Assembly (NCBI GenBank): GCA_002419445.1
Contig: DIGC01000060.1
Coordinates: 19,938 to 42,030, forward strand
Direction of reading: 5' to 3'
DNA: 22,093 nucleotides
Origin: Caryophanales bacterium UBA5732
Lineage (GTDB): Bacteria > Bacillota_I > Bacilli_A > Izemoplasmatales > Hujiaoplasmataceae
The notes under the pieces are model-generated. The model did no database searches, was not told where the DNA came from, and saw only the letters and a list, made by a program, of their open reading frames with translations. The translations under genes were made by a program, and so were the position numbers. Of the stretch, positions 7,543-15,278 are shown in pieces. How positions within the stretch are numbered: position 1 is the stretch's first letter; each line of letters starts with the position of its first letter.

Positions 7543-7563
7543 CCATTATTTATGAGATAATGG
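7543..7563. promoter_or_regulatory. Inverted repeat overlapping the tmk -10
   Basis: CCATTAT (7543-7549) and ATAATGG (7557-7563) are perfect 7-bp inverted arms separated by 7 bases. The right arm overlaps the extended -10 of tmk, TGAGATAAT at 7553-7561. An operator is possible. The arm sequence does not match the Fur, Zur, MntR or AdcR boxes I know. Confidence 0.4.
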
Positions 7564-7578
7564 AATAATAAGCAGGTG
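7553..7578 (+). promoter_or_regulatory. tmk operon promoter and RBS
   Basis: The extended -10 is TGAGATAAT (7553-7561). No convincing -35 is seen in the A/T-rich DNA upstream. AGGTG at 7574-7578 is the ribosome-binding site for the ATG at 7586. An out-of-frame ATG at 7579 is too close to the site to be used. Confidence 0.5.
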
Positions 7579-7585
7579 ATGGATA

Positions 7586-8206
7586 ATGAAGGGTAAATTT
7601 ATTACTTTTGAGGGTACAGAAGGCTCGGGAAAAACCTCTGTAATCAAGGAAGTTAAAAAACATTATGAAGACCAAGGCTATCAGGTAATGGTTACTAGAG
7701 AACCAGGAGGTATTGCCATCTCCGAAAAAATCCGTGATATCCTTTTAAATAAAGAAAACACAGAAATGGATCCTCGGACCGAGGCTCTCCTTTTTGCTGC
7801 TGCTAGAAGACAACATCTTGTAGAGAAAATCAAACCGGCTTTAGAAAGAAATATGATTGTTCTTTGTGACCGTTTTGTCGACAGTTCTTTAATCTACCAA
7901 GGATACGCTAGAAATATCGGGATTGACAAGGTCTACGAAATCAACTATTTTGCGATTGAGGACGCTTTACCGGATTTAACTATCTTTGTTAACGTCAGAC
8001 CTGAAGTTGGCTTGAAAAGGGTATTTCAGACTCCTAATCGTGAAGTAAACCGCTTAGATCTAGAAAATATGGATTTTCACCGAATGATTTATCGAGGTTA
8101 CTTAGAATTAACCGAAAAATATGATAGAATAAAGATGGTTAATGGTGAACAAGAAATCGAAAAAGTGGCTCAAGAGGCAATAACATTAATCGATAAGATT
8201 CTATAG
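7586..8206 (+). CDS. tmk: Thymidylate kinase
   Basis: This enzyme phosphorylates dTMP to dTDP with ATP, a required step in dTTP supply. It has 206 residues, the usual length. The P-loop EGTEGSGKT is at 9-17 with Lys16. TREPGG (37-42) is the substrate-binding loop, and DRFVDSSLIYQG (95-106) contains the DR motif that binds dTMP and catalyses transfer. It is the first gene of a long plus-strand run up to metG. Eight bases separate it from holB, and its stop TAG overlaps the holB ribosome-binding site (TAGGAG). In Bacillus subtilis tmk also lies upstream of holB, with yaaQ and yaaR between; those two are absent here. Confidence 0.97.
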   Translation: MKGKFITFEGTEGSGKTSVIKEVKKHYEDQGYQVMVTREPGGIAISEKIRDILLNKENTEMDPRTEALLFAAARRQHLVEKIKPALERNMIVLCDRFVDSSLIYQGYARNIGIDKVYEINYFAIEDALPDLTIFVNVRPEVGLKRVFQTPNREVNRLDLENMDFHRMIYRGYLELTEKYDRIKMVNGEQEIEKVAQEAITLIDKIL

Positions 8207-8214
8207 GAGTAACT

Positions 8215-9240
8215 ATGTTTAAAAACTGGGATGATGTGAGAAAAACTCAAGATGGAGTTGCGCGAATATTAACAAACAGTATTGCTCGAAACCGCGTATC
8301 TCATTCTTATATCTTTGAAGGTCCAAAAGGGACTAGAAAAAAAGGAGTTGCGATTCTCTTCGCAAAAACTCTTTTATGCACGAATCCTCAAGATTATAAC
8401 CCTTGTAATGCATGTCATAACTGCTTAAGGGTAGAAAATAATACACATCCTAATCTTTTTGTGATTGATCCTCCGGGTAAAGTTATTAAAAAAGAAGTAA
8501 TTAGTAATCTTATCCTAGAATTATCAAAAGCTTCATTGGAACCAGGACCGAGAATTTATATAGTTATCGACGCTGATCGTTTTAACCCAAGTTCCGCGAA
8601 CACTTTATTGAAAACCATGGAAGAACCAGGTCAAGAAGTTTACCAAGTTTTAATCACTGAAAACTATAATAGTTTACTTTCAACTATTATTTCTCGTGCC
8701 GAAATTTTACATTTTTTACCAATCAATCGCAGTATTATCAAAGATTATTTAGTGGAATTAAATGTCAATGAAACTTTTGCGAATATCATCAGTCAATACA
8801 CATCTGATTTACCGACAGCTGAGAAATTAGCTAAAAACAAAGAAACAGAAGAAATATATCTCTTAGTCACAGAGATTTTTCAAAATCTTACACTTAAAGA
8901 TCAATCTTCAATTATCAGCTTGTACCAAGCTGATAAGCTTTTTACTGACAATGAAAATGTTGATATTTTTATGAACTTACTAATATATTATCAAAAAGAT
9001 ATCTTAAGTTATAAATTAAATAACGATAATTTTATCATGTTTATCGATCAAAAGGAAACCATAGCGAAATTAGCTAAAAAAATTACCAAAAATCAAGCAC
9101 AGGAGTATTTGGAAGAAATGCTCGATTTATCAATGAAATTAAAATATAATATTAATTTGCAGTTAGCTTTTAATAAGTTGCTGATGATTCTAGAAAGAGG
9201 TTATAAATATGCAACACACAGTCGTAGCGATACAGTTTAA
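8215..9240 (+). CDS. holB: DNA polymerase III subunit delta'
   Basis: Delta' is the stator of the clamp-loader complex that places the beta clamp on primed DNA. It has 341 residues. An AAA+ fold begins with SHSYIFEGPKGTRKKG (29-44), where the P-loop is degraded (GTRKKG instead of GxGKT). This is expected because delta' does not hydrolyse ATP. A zinc module has Cys55, Cys64, Cys67 and Cys70 (C-x8-C-x2-C-x2-C). TLLKTMEEPGQEV and the sensor-like SRAEILHF segment follow. The C-terminal 150 residues are helical and poorly conserved. The last 32 bases overlap ricT. The neighbours tmk and ricT match the Bacillus order and support the call over DnaX (gamma/tau). Confidence 0.94.
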   Translation: MFKNWDDVRKTQDGVARILTNSIARNRVSHSYIFEGPKGTRKKGVAILFAKTLLCTNPQDYNPCNACHNCLRVENNTHPNLFVIDPPGKVIKKEVISNLILELSKASLEPGPRIYIVIDADRFNPSSANTLLKTMEEPGQEVYQVLITENYNSLLSTIISRAEILHFLPINRSIIKDYLVELNVNETFANIISQYTSDLPTAEKLAKNKETEEIYLLVTEIFQNLTLKDQSSIISLYQADKLFTDNENVDIFMNLLIYYQKDILSYKLNNDNFIMFIDQKETIAKLAKKITKNQAQEYLEEMLDLSMKLKYNINLQLAFNKLLMILERGYKYATHSRSDTV

Positions 9241-10057
9241 TTATTTAGGAAAAAAATATTATTTCTCAACAAATAATCTTGATCTTCATAAAAATGATTT
9301 TGTCGTAGTTGAAACAATCAGAGGTTTTGAATTAGGAGAAGTCGTTTCTGGCATTATGGAAATTAGTGATGAAGAAATCGTTTCACCTTTAAAACCCATT
9401 TTAAGAATGGCAAACTTTGAAGATTTAAAGACTCACAAAGAAAACGTCGATAAAGAAGTACATGTCATGAAAAAGACTAATGAGTTAGTTAAACTTCATC
9501 AGTTGGATATGAAATTACTTAATTGTGAATACACTTTAGATCGTTCTAAATTAATTATCTATTTTACCGCTGAAGGTCGAGTAGATTTTCGTGATTTAGT
9601 TAAAGATTTAGCTAATGAATTTCATGTAAGAATTGAATTAAGACAGGTTGGAGCTAGAGACGGCGCAAAAGTTATTGGCGGTATCGGACCTTGTGGTAGG
9701 CAAACTTGTTGCACTACATTTTTAAGAGAGTTCGAACCAGTTTCCATTAAAATGGCAAAAAATCAAAATCTTTCCTTGAATCCAAGTAATATCTCCGGTA
9801 TTTGTGGGAAGCTTTTATGTTGTATTCGATATGAAGATGAAAATTACCGTGATTTCAAGAAGGAAATGCCAAATATCAATTCCTTTGTCTGGACTTTAGA
9901 GGGAAGAGGCAAAGTGGTTGATATCAATTACTCCATGCAATCTGCCACAGTTCAATTCAAAGATGGAACTTCTAAGGTTTTTGATATTAATAATATTGCC
10001 GATACCAAAGAAGAGCTTTCGGATGACGTTTCGGTTTTAACTAATTTAGAGGATTAA
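9209..10057 (+). CDS. ricT: PSP1-domain protein RicT (YaaT)
   Basis: RicT belongs to the PSP1 C-terminal domain family. In Bacillus subtilis it works with RicA (YmcA) and RicF (YlbF), carries iron-sulfur clusters and promotes RNase Y-dependent mRNA maturation. The protein has 282 residues. The conserved core RVDFRDLVKDLANEF (124-138) is followed by GARDGAKVIGGIGPCGRQTCC and GICGKLLCCIRYE. The cysteines at 162, 167, 168, 199, 204 and 205 include those expected to bind cluster. The start lies inside holB, after AAAGAGG (9194-9200). No partner genes are in this window. One base separates it from trmN6. Confidence 0.93.
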   Translation: MQHTVVAIQFNYLGKKYYFSTNNLDLHKNDFVVVETIRGFELGEVVSGIMEISDEEIVSPLKPILRMANFEDLKTHKENVDKEVHVMKKTNELVKLHQLDMKLLNCEYTLDRSKLIIYFTAEGRVDFRDLVKDLANEFHVRIELRQVGARDGAKVIGGIGPCGRQTCCTTFLREFEPVSIKMAKNQNLSLNPSNISGICGKLLCCIRYEDENYRDFKKEMPNINSFVWTLEGRGKVVDINYSMQSATVQFKDGTSKVFDINNIADTKEELSDDVSVLTNLED

Positions 10058-10058
10058 T

Positions 10059-10817
10059 ATGTCAGAAATATACACCCATAATTTAATGGCTTATGATGGA
10101 TTAAAGATATTGCAAAAAGAAGATAGTTTCAGATTTTCTCTCGATTCTTTACTGCTAGGAGATTTCGTTGAAATTAAATCCAGAGATCGGAACCTTCTGG
10201 AATTAGGCTCAGGAGCTGGAGCGATACTACTTTATCTATCGCTGAAAACAAAGATTAGGTTATTGGGAGTAGATATTCAAAAAGAGATGGTTGATCTCGC
10301 CAATGAAAGTATCAAATTAAATAAATTAGAGAATCAAATCGAGATTTTTAATCAAGACATTAAAACTATCTATACGATGTTCCCATCAAGCAGTTTTGAT
10401 GTTTTAGTTTCTAATCCTCCATTTTTTAAAGTCAACGAATTACGAATGATTAACAAAAATGAGAATCTCTCATTATCTAGACATGAGGTTGGTATTACTT
10501 TTAAAGAAATACTCATAGCCGCAAAGAAGATTTTGAAAACAAGCGGCTCCTTCTTTTTTATTCACCGTGCAGCTCGTCTAGAAGAACTTGTTAGTGACTT
10601 ACAGGAAGAAAAGTTTGTGATAAAACGTTTGCGATTCGTCTATACAAAAAGAGACAATGAAGCTTTAATGGTTTTAGTCGAAGCTAAATATAACGGAAAT
10701 ACTGGCAATTTAAAAGTTTTAGAACCTTTATATATCTATAATAACCTTAACGAATATACCGAAGAAGTAAAGCGGATATTTCATCTAGGAGAGGAATCTA
10801 ATGTTAAAAAACTATAG
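10059..10817 (+). CDS. tRNA1(Val) (adenine37-N6)-methyltransferase-like protein
   Basis: This is an S-adenosylmethionine-dependent methyltransferase of the TrmN6/YabB family, which methylates adenine 37 of tRNA(Val). It has 252 residues. The SAM-binding motif LELGSGAGAI is at 47-56, VDIQ (71-74) is the acidic motif II, and the amino-methyltransferase motif NPPF is at 119-122. The N-terminal FRFSLDSLLLGDF is typical of the family. It starts one base after ricT with GAGGA upstream and overlaps rsmI by 17 bases. The position between ricT and rsmI matches yabB in Bacillus. Substrate specificity is inferred from family and context. Confidence 0.9.
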   Translation: MSEIYTHNLMAYDGLKILQKEDSFRFSLDSLLLGDFVEIKSRDRNLLELGSGAGAILLYLSLKTKIRLLGVDIQKEMVDLANESIKLNKLENQIEIFNQDIKTIYTMFPSSSFDVLVSNPPFFKVNELRMINKNENLSLSRHEVGITFKEILIAAKKILKTSGSFFFIHRAARLEELVSDLQEEKFVIKRLRFVYTKRDNEALMVLVEAKYNGNTGNLKVLEPLYIYNNLNEYTEEVKRIFHLGEESNVKKL

Positions 10818-11655
10818 TTACCAAAATGAGAATAGTTGCTTATATTTAATTCCAACACCGATTGGTAATTTAGAAGATATAACTTTTAGAGCAATTAAAA
10901 TATTAAAAACAGTTAATGTTCTATACGCCGAAGATACAAGAGTCACAAAAAAACTTTTAAGCTATTATCAAATTGATCAAAACCCAATATCTTTTCATGA
11001 ACACAATGAAGCGAAACGATATTTAGAAGTTTTGGAGCAATTAAAAAACGGTTTAAACGTGGGGTTAGTTAGTGATGCGGGTATGCCTTTATTAAGCGAC
11101 CCGGGGTATATATTAGTAAATGAAGTGATTAAAGCGGGATTTAATGTGATTGCTCTACCGGGAGCTAATGCTTTATTACCGGGATTATTGATGTCGGGAA
11201 TGAAGACTTTACCTTTTTCTTTTTTTGGGTTTCTAGAAGCTAGAAGCAATAAAAGAATTCAACAACTGGAAAGGATTAAATACTCCCCAGAAACTTTAAT
11301 CTTTTATGAAGCGATACATCGAATTAAAAACACTTTAAAAGATATGTATCAAGTCCTAGGAGATCGTAATTTTGTTATTGCCAGAGAAATTACCAAAGCT
11401 TTTGAAGAAATTATTCGCGGTAAGTTAAGCGAATTTGAAGGTTTAGATGAATTAAAGGGTGAATTGGTCGTGATTGTTGAAGGATATCAGGAAGAATACA
11501 CTTCTTCATTAACACTAGTAGAACAAGTTGATTATTTCATTACTTCAGGTTTAAAGAAAACTGAAGCCATGAAAAAAGTTTCAGAAATGACTAACATACC
11601 TAAAAACATGATTTACCAAGAATATTTACAAAATAAAATCAAGGAGGACGAATAA
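10801..11655 (+). CDS. rsmI: 16S rRNA (cytidine1402-2'-O)-methyltransferase RsmI
   Basis: RsmI adds the 2'-O-methyl group to C1402 of 16S rRNA in the decoding centre. It has 284 residues of the tetrapyrrole-methylase fold. Motifs: LIPTPIGNLEDIT (16-28), AEDTR (43-47), SFHEHNE (64-70), VGLVSDAGMPLLSDPG (87-102) and ALPGANALLPGLLMSG (118-133). These are diagnostic. The C-terminal extension TSGLKKTEAMKKVSE is a small helical domain also seen in the family. The start overlaps trmN6, and the TAA stop abuts the next gene. The Bacillus yazA (GIY-YIG) gene that usually sits before rsmI is missing. Confidence 0.96.
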   Translation: MLKNYSYQNENSCLYLIPTPIGNLEDITFRAIKILKTVNVLYAEDTRVTKKLLSYYQIDQNPISFHEHNEAKRYLEVLEQLKNGLNVGLVSDAGMPLLSDPGYILVNEVIKAGFNVIALPGANALLPGLLMSGMKTLPFSFFGFLEARSNKRIQQLERIKYSPETLIFYEAIHRIKNTLKDMYQVLGDRNFVIAREITKAFEEIIRGKLSEFEGLDELKGELVVIVEGYQEEYTSSLTLVEQVDYFITSGLKKTEAMKKVSEMTNIPKNMIYQEYLQNKIKEDE

Positions 11656-12195
11656 ATGAATTTTGCGTGTTTATTAGCCGACGGATTTGAAGACATAGAA
11701 GCATTGGGAACAAGCGCTTTATTAAGAAGAGCCGGTTTTACAGTCGACTTCTTTAGTGTCTATAATAAGGATGAGGTTAAAGGATCCTACCAAACAGTTG
11801 TTACTAATTTAAAAAAAATGAAAAATCTTTCGGTTACTGATTACGACGGATTGTTTATCCCTGGCGGTAGAGCCGCGTTTGGTTTAAGAGAAAACATCGA
11901 AGTGAAAGAAATTGTCAAAAAATTTCATGATGCCGGTAAGTGGATGCTCGCAATTTGTGCTGCACCGACTGTTTTTGGAATGCTGGGATTGTTGGATAAT
12001 AAAAAATATATATCATTCCCCGGAACAGAGAAAGAAATGGGAAAAGCTATTAGAGTAGAAAAAAAAGCTGTTACAGACGGATTGTTCATCACAGGAAAAA
12101 GTGCTGGCGCAGTTTATGAATTTGTTTTTGAAATTATTAAAACAATTAACGGTGAACAAGCTTTAGAAACTTTTAAACAAAACTTAAAATATTAG
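11656..12195 (+). CDS. DJ-1/PfpI family protein
   Basis: This is a DJ-1-like class I glutamine amidotransferase-fold protein of 179 residues. The nucleophile-elbow Cys101 lies in AICAAP (99-104), and Glu15 in ADGFEDIEA aligns with the acidic residue that tunes the DJ-1 cysteine. The GLFIPGG loop (65-71) is conserved. Family members are reported as glyoxalase or deglycase enzymes, chaperones or redox sensors, and the sequence does not decide between these. The start abuts the rsmI stop, with AAGGAGG (11641-11647) inside the end of rsmI. It occupies the slot where Bacillus has abrB, between rsmI and metG. It is the same length and style as bacterial YajL/ThiJ proteins. Confidence 0.92.
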   Translation: MNFACLLADGFEDIEALGTSALLRRAGFTVDFFSVYNKDEVKGSYQTVVTNLKKMKNLSVTDYDGLFIPGGRAAFGLRENIEVKEIVKKFHDAGKWMLAICAAPTVFGMLGLLDNKKYISFPGTEKEMGKAIRVEKKAVTDGLFITGKSAGAVYEFVFEIIKTINGEQALETFKQNLKY

Positions 12196-12214
12196 TATTA
12201 TCTGAGGTGAAAAT

Positions 12215-14164
12215 TTGAAAACATTTTATATTACGACTCCTATCTATTATCCAAGTGGTAAATTCCACATTGGTTCAGCATATACTACTTGTCTATGCGA
12301 TAGTATTAAAAGATATAAACAACTTCAAGGATATGACTCTAGATTCTTAACCGGAAACGACGAGCATGGACAAAAAATTGAAGAGATTGCCAGAAATAGC
12401 AATATGGAACCGCAAGATCTAGTTGATTATTATGCTAATCTGTCACAGGAACTTTGGAAGAAATTAGATATATCCAACGATGACTTTATTAGAACTACGC
12501 AAAAAAGACACGAAGTAGTTGTTCAAGATATCTTCGAAAAATTATTGAAAAACGACGACGTTTACCTTGGCGAGTACACAGGAAATTATTGCGTCTCTTG
12601 TGAAACTTATTTTACTAAAACTCAACTATTAGATAATGGTAAGTGTCCAGATTGCGGATCTGACACCATTCTTCTAAAAGAAGAAACTTATTTCTTAAGA
12701 CTTGGGAAATATCAAGATCGATTACTTAAGTTTATTGAAGGTAATCCTGAATTTATCGTTCCCGAAACCAGAAAGAATGAAGTGGTTCAGTTTATTAAAT
12801 CCGGATTAAATGATTTAAGCGTTTCTCGGACTGCTTTTAATTGGGGAGTCAAGGTTAAGTCAAACCCTAAACATGTCGTCTATGTTTGGATCGATGCCTT
12901 AAGCAACTACATTACCGCCTTAGGCTATGGTTCTAAAAACGACGAATTGTATCAAAAATACTGGGTTAATGGTGATGAAGTAATTCATGTTGTTGGTAAA
13001 GATATCTTAAGGTTCCATGCGATTTATTGGCCAATAATGTTAATGGCTTTAGATATTCCGATAAAATTTAGATTATTCGCTCACGGTTGGTACTTGATGA
13101 AGGATAGTAAGATTTCTAAGTCTAAAGGAAACGTAATCTATCCGGATCAATTGACTGAAAAATACGGTTTAGATGCTTTTAGATATTATATCGTTCGCGA
13201 ACTTAACTATGGTCATGACGGAGCTTTCACTCCAAATGACTACGTTGCGAGAATAAATACTGATTTAGTTAATGATTACGGTAATTTAGTTTCTCGGACA
13301 ATTTCCATGGTTAATAAATACTTTAATGGTACAGTGAAGTTGGTTAAACATCATCATGAATATCAAAAATTTGAATTGGAATTAGAGACTGTTGCTAAAG
13401 AAGTCTTTGCTAATTACCAACAAAATATGGATGAGTTCAAAATAGCTAATGCTCTTTTAGAAGTCAGTGTCTTAGTAAAAAGAACCAACAAATTAATTGA
13501 TGATACCTTCCCTTGGGAACTAGCTAAAGACTCTGAAAAAATAATAGTTTTAGAATCTGTTATGTACCATTTATTGGAAAGCATAAGATTGATTAATATC
13601 ATGTATATTCCTGTTTTGGTCGAAACGACGCCTAAAGTCTTTGAAATGTTAAATGTTGAAGAAGAATACAGAGGCTTTGATAGTTATAAATTCGGAAAAA
13701 AGACAACCTACACCGTCGCTGCGAAAGCTGAACATCTTTTCCCTAGACTAGATCAAGAGGTAGAAGAACAAAATATTAAAGCGATGATGGAGCAAAACAA
13801 GAAGCCTGTTGTTGAAGAAAAGAAGATTGAAATCTTACCGGAGATAACAATTGATGACTTTGCAAAAGTCGATATCAGGGTTGGTAAAATCTTAGAAGGC
13901 AAGAATCATCCGGACGCAAAGAAGTTGTTGGTATTCAGTATTAATACAGGAGACAAGATCAGAACTATCGTCTCGGGAATAGCAAATGATTACAAACCAG
14001 AAGACTTAGTTGGTAAAAATATTTTAGTGATTTGTAATTTAAAACCAGTAAAACTTAGAGGAATTTTATCAGAAGGCATGCTACTTGCAGGAGAAGATAA
14101 CAATGGAAAACTCTATGTTATCGAAGCCAGCAAACAGATGAAACCTGGAGATAAAATCAGCTAA
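12215..14164 (+). CDS. metG: Methionyl-tRNA synthetase, TTG start
   Basis: MetRS charges tRNA(Met) with methionine. It has 649 residues. The class I HIGH motif appears as HIGS (18-21) and KMSKS as KISKS (299-303). A single zinc knuckle has Cys126, Cys129, Cys144 and Cys147. The anticodon-binding helical domain spans roughly 330-500. Residues about 545-649 (ITIDDFAKVDIRVGKILEG...) form the C-terminal EMAP-type tRNA-binding domain that dimerises many bacterial MetRS enzymes. The start is TTG at 12215, with GAGGTGA at 12204-12210 in place and the canonical MKTFYITTPIYYP beginning directly there; no ATG is nearby. It is the last gene of the tmk run. Bacillus metS sits at the equivalent place. Confidence 0.97.
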   Translation: MKTFYITTPIYYPSGKFHIGSAYTTCLCDSIKRYKQLQGYDSRFLTGNDEHGQKIEEIARNSNMEPQDLVDYYANLSQELWKKLDISNDDFIRTTQKRHEVVVQDIFEKLLKNDDVYLGEYTGNYCVSCETYFTKTQLLDNGKCPDCGSDTILLKEETYFLRLGKYQDRLLKFIEGNPEFIVPETRKNEVVQFIKSGLNDLSVSRTAFNWGVKVKSNPKHVVYVWIDALSNYITALGYGSKNDELYQKYWVNGDEVIHVVGKDILRFHAIYWPIMLMALDIPIKFRLFAHGWYLMKDSKISKSKGNVIYPDQLTEKYGLDAFRYYIVRELNYGHDGAFTPNDYVARINTDLVNDYGNLVSRTISMVNKYFNGTVKLVKHHHEYQKFELELETVAKEVFANYQQNMDEFKIANALLEVSVLVKRTNKLIDDTFPWELAKDSEKIIVLESVMYHLLESIRLINIMYIPVLVETTPKVFEMLNVEEEYRGFDSYKFGKKTTYTVAAKAEHLFPRLDQEVEEQNIKAMMEQNKKPVVEEKKIEILPEITIDDFAKVDIRVGKILEGKNHPDAKKLLVFSINTGDKIRTIVSGIANDYKPEDLVGKNILVICNLKPVKLRGILSEGMLLAGEDNNGKLYVIEASKQMKPGDKIS

Positions 14165-14193
14165 AAAATATCTTTTTTTACAGATAATAATTG

Positions 14194-14222
14194 TTGACTT
14201 AATTATAGACAAGTGGTAAGAT
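14194..14222 (+). promoter_or_regulatory. rplM-rpsI promoter
   Basis: The -35 is TTGACT (14194-14199, five of six). After 17 bases the -10 is TAAGAT (14217-14222, four of six), preceded by TGG, which makes it an extended -10. This is the best-formed promoter in the window and predicts a transcript start near 14229, giving a leader of about 60 bases. Confidence 0.72.
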
Positions 14223-14257
14223 AATAAAGGTACATTTTTTATTTTATAGCCCACTAG

Positions 14258-14280
14258 CTCTTTAATAAAAATTTAAGGAG
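14258..14280 (+). promoter_or_regulatory. Leader hairpin masking the rplM ribosome-binding site
   Basis: CTCTTTAA (14258-14265) pairs with TTAAGGAG (14273-14280) over 8 positions with one U-G wobble and a 7-base loop. The right arm is the Shine-Dalgarno itself (AAGGAGG at 14275-14281, ATG at 14289). Formation would hide the ribosome-binding site. L13 operons of Firmicutes often have an autoregulatory leader; I cannot show that this hairpin matches that known motif. Confidence 0.45.
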
Positions 14281-14288
14281 GTAATAAA

Positions 14289-14723
14289 ATGAAAACATTC
14301 ATGGCAAATGAGAATACAATCAAACGCGAATGGTTCGTGATTGATGCAGCAGGCGCAACATTAGGTCGTTTAGCTACTGAAGTAGCTACGGTATTAAGAG
14401 GTAAACATAAACCGACATTTACACCACATGTAGATTGCGGTGATTATGTTATCGTTATTAACGCTGATAAAATTGTTCTAACTGGAAATAAATGGGAAGA
14501 TAAAAAATATTATACTCATTCTACATATCCAAGTGGATTAAAAACAAGAACGGCTAAAGAATTAATGGCTGAAAAACCAATTAGAATGGTTGAATTAGCT
14601 ATTAAAGGTATGTTACCAAAGAATAAACTTGGAGATCAAATGTACACAAAATTATTCGTTTATGCGGGAGCAGAACATAAACAACAGGCACAACAACCTG
14701 TGATTATGGAATTGAAAGGTTAG
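14289..14723 (+). CDS. rplM: 50S ribosomal protein L13
   Basis: L13 is an early-assembling large-subunit protein. The 144-residue length is normal. The N-terminus (MKTFMANENTIKREWFVIDAAGATLGRLA) and the core RGKHKPTFTPHVDCGDYVIVINADKI are unmistakable, as is the segment with IKGMLPKNKLG. It has a near-perfect AAGGAGGTAA ribosome-binding site and its own promoter. It forms a two-gene operon with rpsI, 9 bases downstream. In many Firmicutes rplM directly follows truA; here truA lies about 8.4 kb upstream. Confidence 0.98.
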   Translation: MKTFMANENTIKREWFVIDAAGATLGRLATEVATVLRGKHKPTFTPHVDCGDYVIVINADKIVLTGNKWEDKKYYTHSTYPSGLKTRTAKELMAEKPIRMVELAIKGMLPKNKLGDQMYTKLFVYAGAEHKQQAQQPVIMELKG

Positions 14724-14732
14724 GAGGAAACG

Positions 14733-15128
14733 ATGGCTAAATCTGTTATGTATCGCGGAACTGGAAGAAGAAAATCTTCAGTTGCAAGAGTAATATTAAG
14801 ACCAGGCGATGGTAAGATTACAGTTAACGAACGTGAGTTCAATGATTATATCCCATCTGCACTAGCAAGACTAGACGTTTCACAACCTTTAGTGTTAACC
14901 GGAAACGAAAATACATTTGATATCACAGTTAATGTAAATGGTGGCGGACTTATTGGACAAGCAGGAGCAATCCGTTTAGGGATTACAAGAGCTTTGATGG
15001 AAGTTAACCCTGAATACAGAAAAATTCTTAAACCAGCTGGATTAGTTACGAGAGACCCACGTGTTAAAGAACGTAAAAAATACGGTCTTAAAAAAGCGCG
15101 TAAAGCATCTCAATTCAGTAAACGTTAA
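14733..15128 (+). CDS. rpsI: 30S ribosomal protein S9
   Basis: S9 is the small-subunit protein whose C-terminal tail reaches the P-site tRNA. It has 131 residues. The YRGTGRRKSSVARV start, NGGGLIGQAGAIRLGITRAL in the middle, and the basic C-terminal KKYGLKKARKASQFSKR with the invariant terminal Lys-Arg all match. TTAGGAGG lies ahead of the start, partly overlapping the rplM stop. A strong terminator follows. Confidence 0.98.
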   Translation: MAKSVMYRGTGRRKSSVARVILRPGDGKITVNEREFNDYIPSALARLDVSQPLVLTGNENTFDITVNVNGGGLIGQAGAIRLGITRALMEVNPEYRKILKPAGLVTRDPRVKERKKYGLKKARKASQFSKR

Positions 15129-15140
15129 AATGCCAAATTT

Positions 15141-15173
15141 AAAAACACAGGATTCCACACCCTGTGTTTTTTT
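15141..15173 (+). terminator. Terminator after rpsI
   Basis: AAAAACACAGG (15141-15151) pairs perfectly with CCTGTGTTTTT (15161-15171) around a 9-base loop, and more Ts follow. It ends the rplM-rpsI transcript. Confidence 0.9.
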
Positions 15174-15250
15174 ATTTATCTCATCGATAGTTTTAATATT
15201 TACATATTCGATATATTCATTAATCCGTTTTAAAAATTATCTAAATAAGT

Positions 15251-15271
15251 TATAATGTATTTAAAGAGGTG
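15251..15271 (+). promoter_or_regulatory. -10 and RBS of the DUF1508 gene
   Basis: TATAAT at 15251-15256 is a full -10 hexamer. The expected -35 region (about 15228-15233) is T/A-rich without a good match. AAAGAGGTGA at 15263-15272 is the ribosome-binding site, ending 6 bases before the ATG at 15279. The stretch 15174-15250 holds nothing else I can recognise. Confidence 0.5.
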
Positions 15272-15278
15272 AATTATT

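Noticed and set aside
7489..7563. Zur, Fur or MntR box upstream of the metal transporter
   Set aside because: No match to the consensus of any of these boxes could be seen; only an unassigned inverted repeat.
8317..8352. Broken P-loop in holB as a sign of gene damage
   Set aside because: Delta' subunits normally lack a functional ATPase site, so GTRKKG is not evidence of decay.
14163..14179. A6-TATC-T7 after metG as a terminator
   Set aside because: The stem would be A-U only and too weak. metG transcripts may simply run on into the rplM region.
15061..15255. Open frame of 64 codons overlapping the end of rpsI
   Set aside because: It is the shifted frame of the S9 C-terminus running through a terminator, with no RBS.
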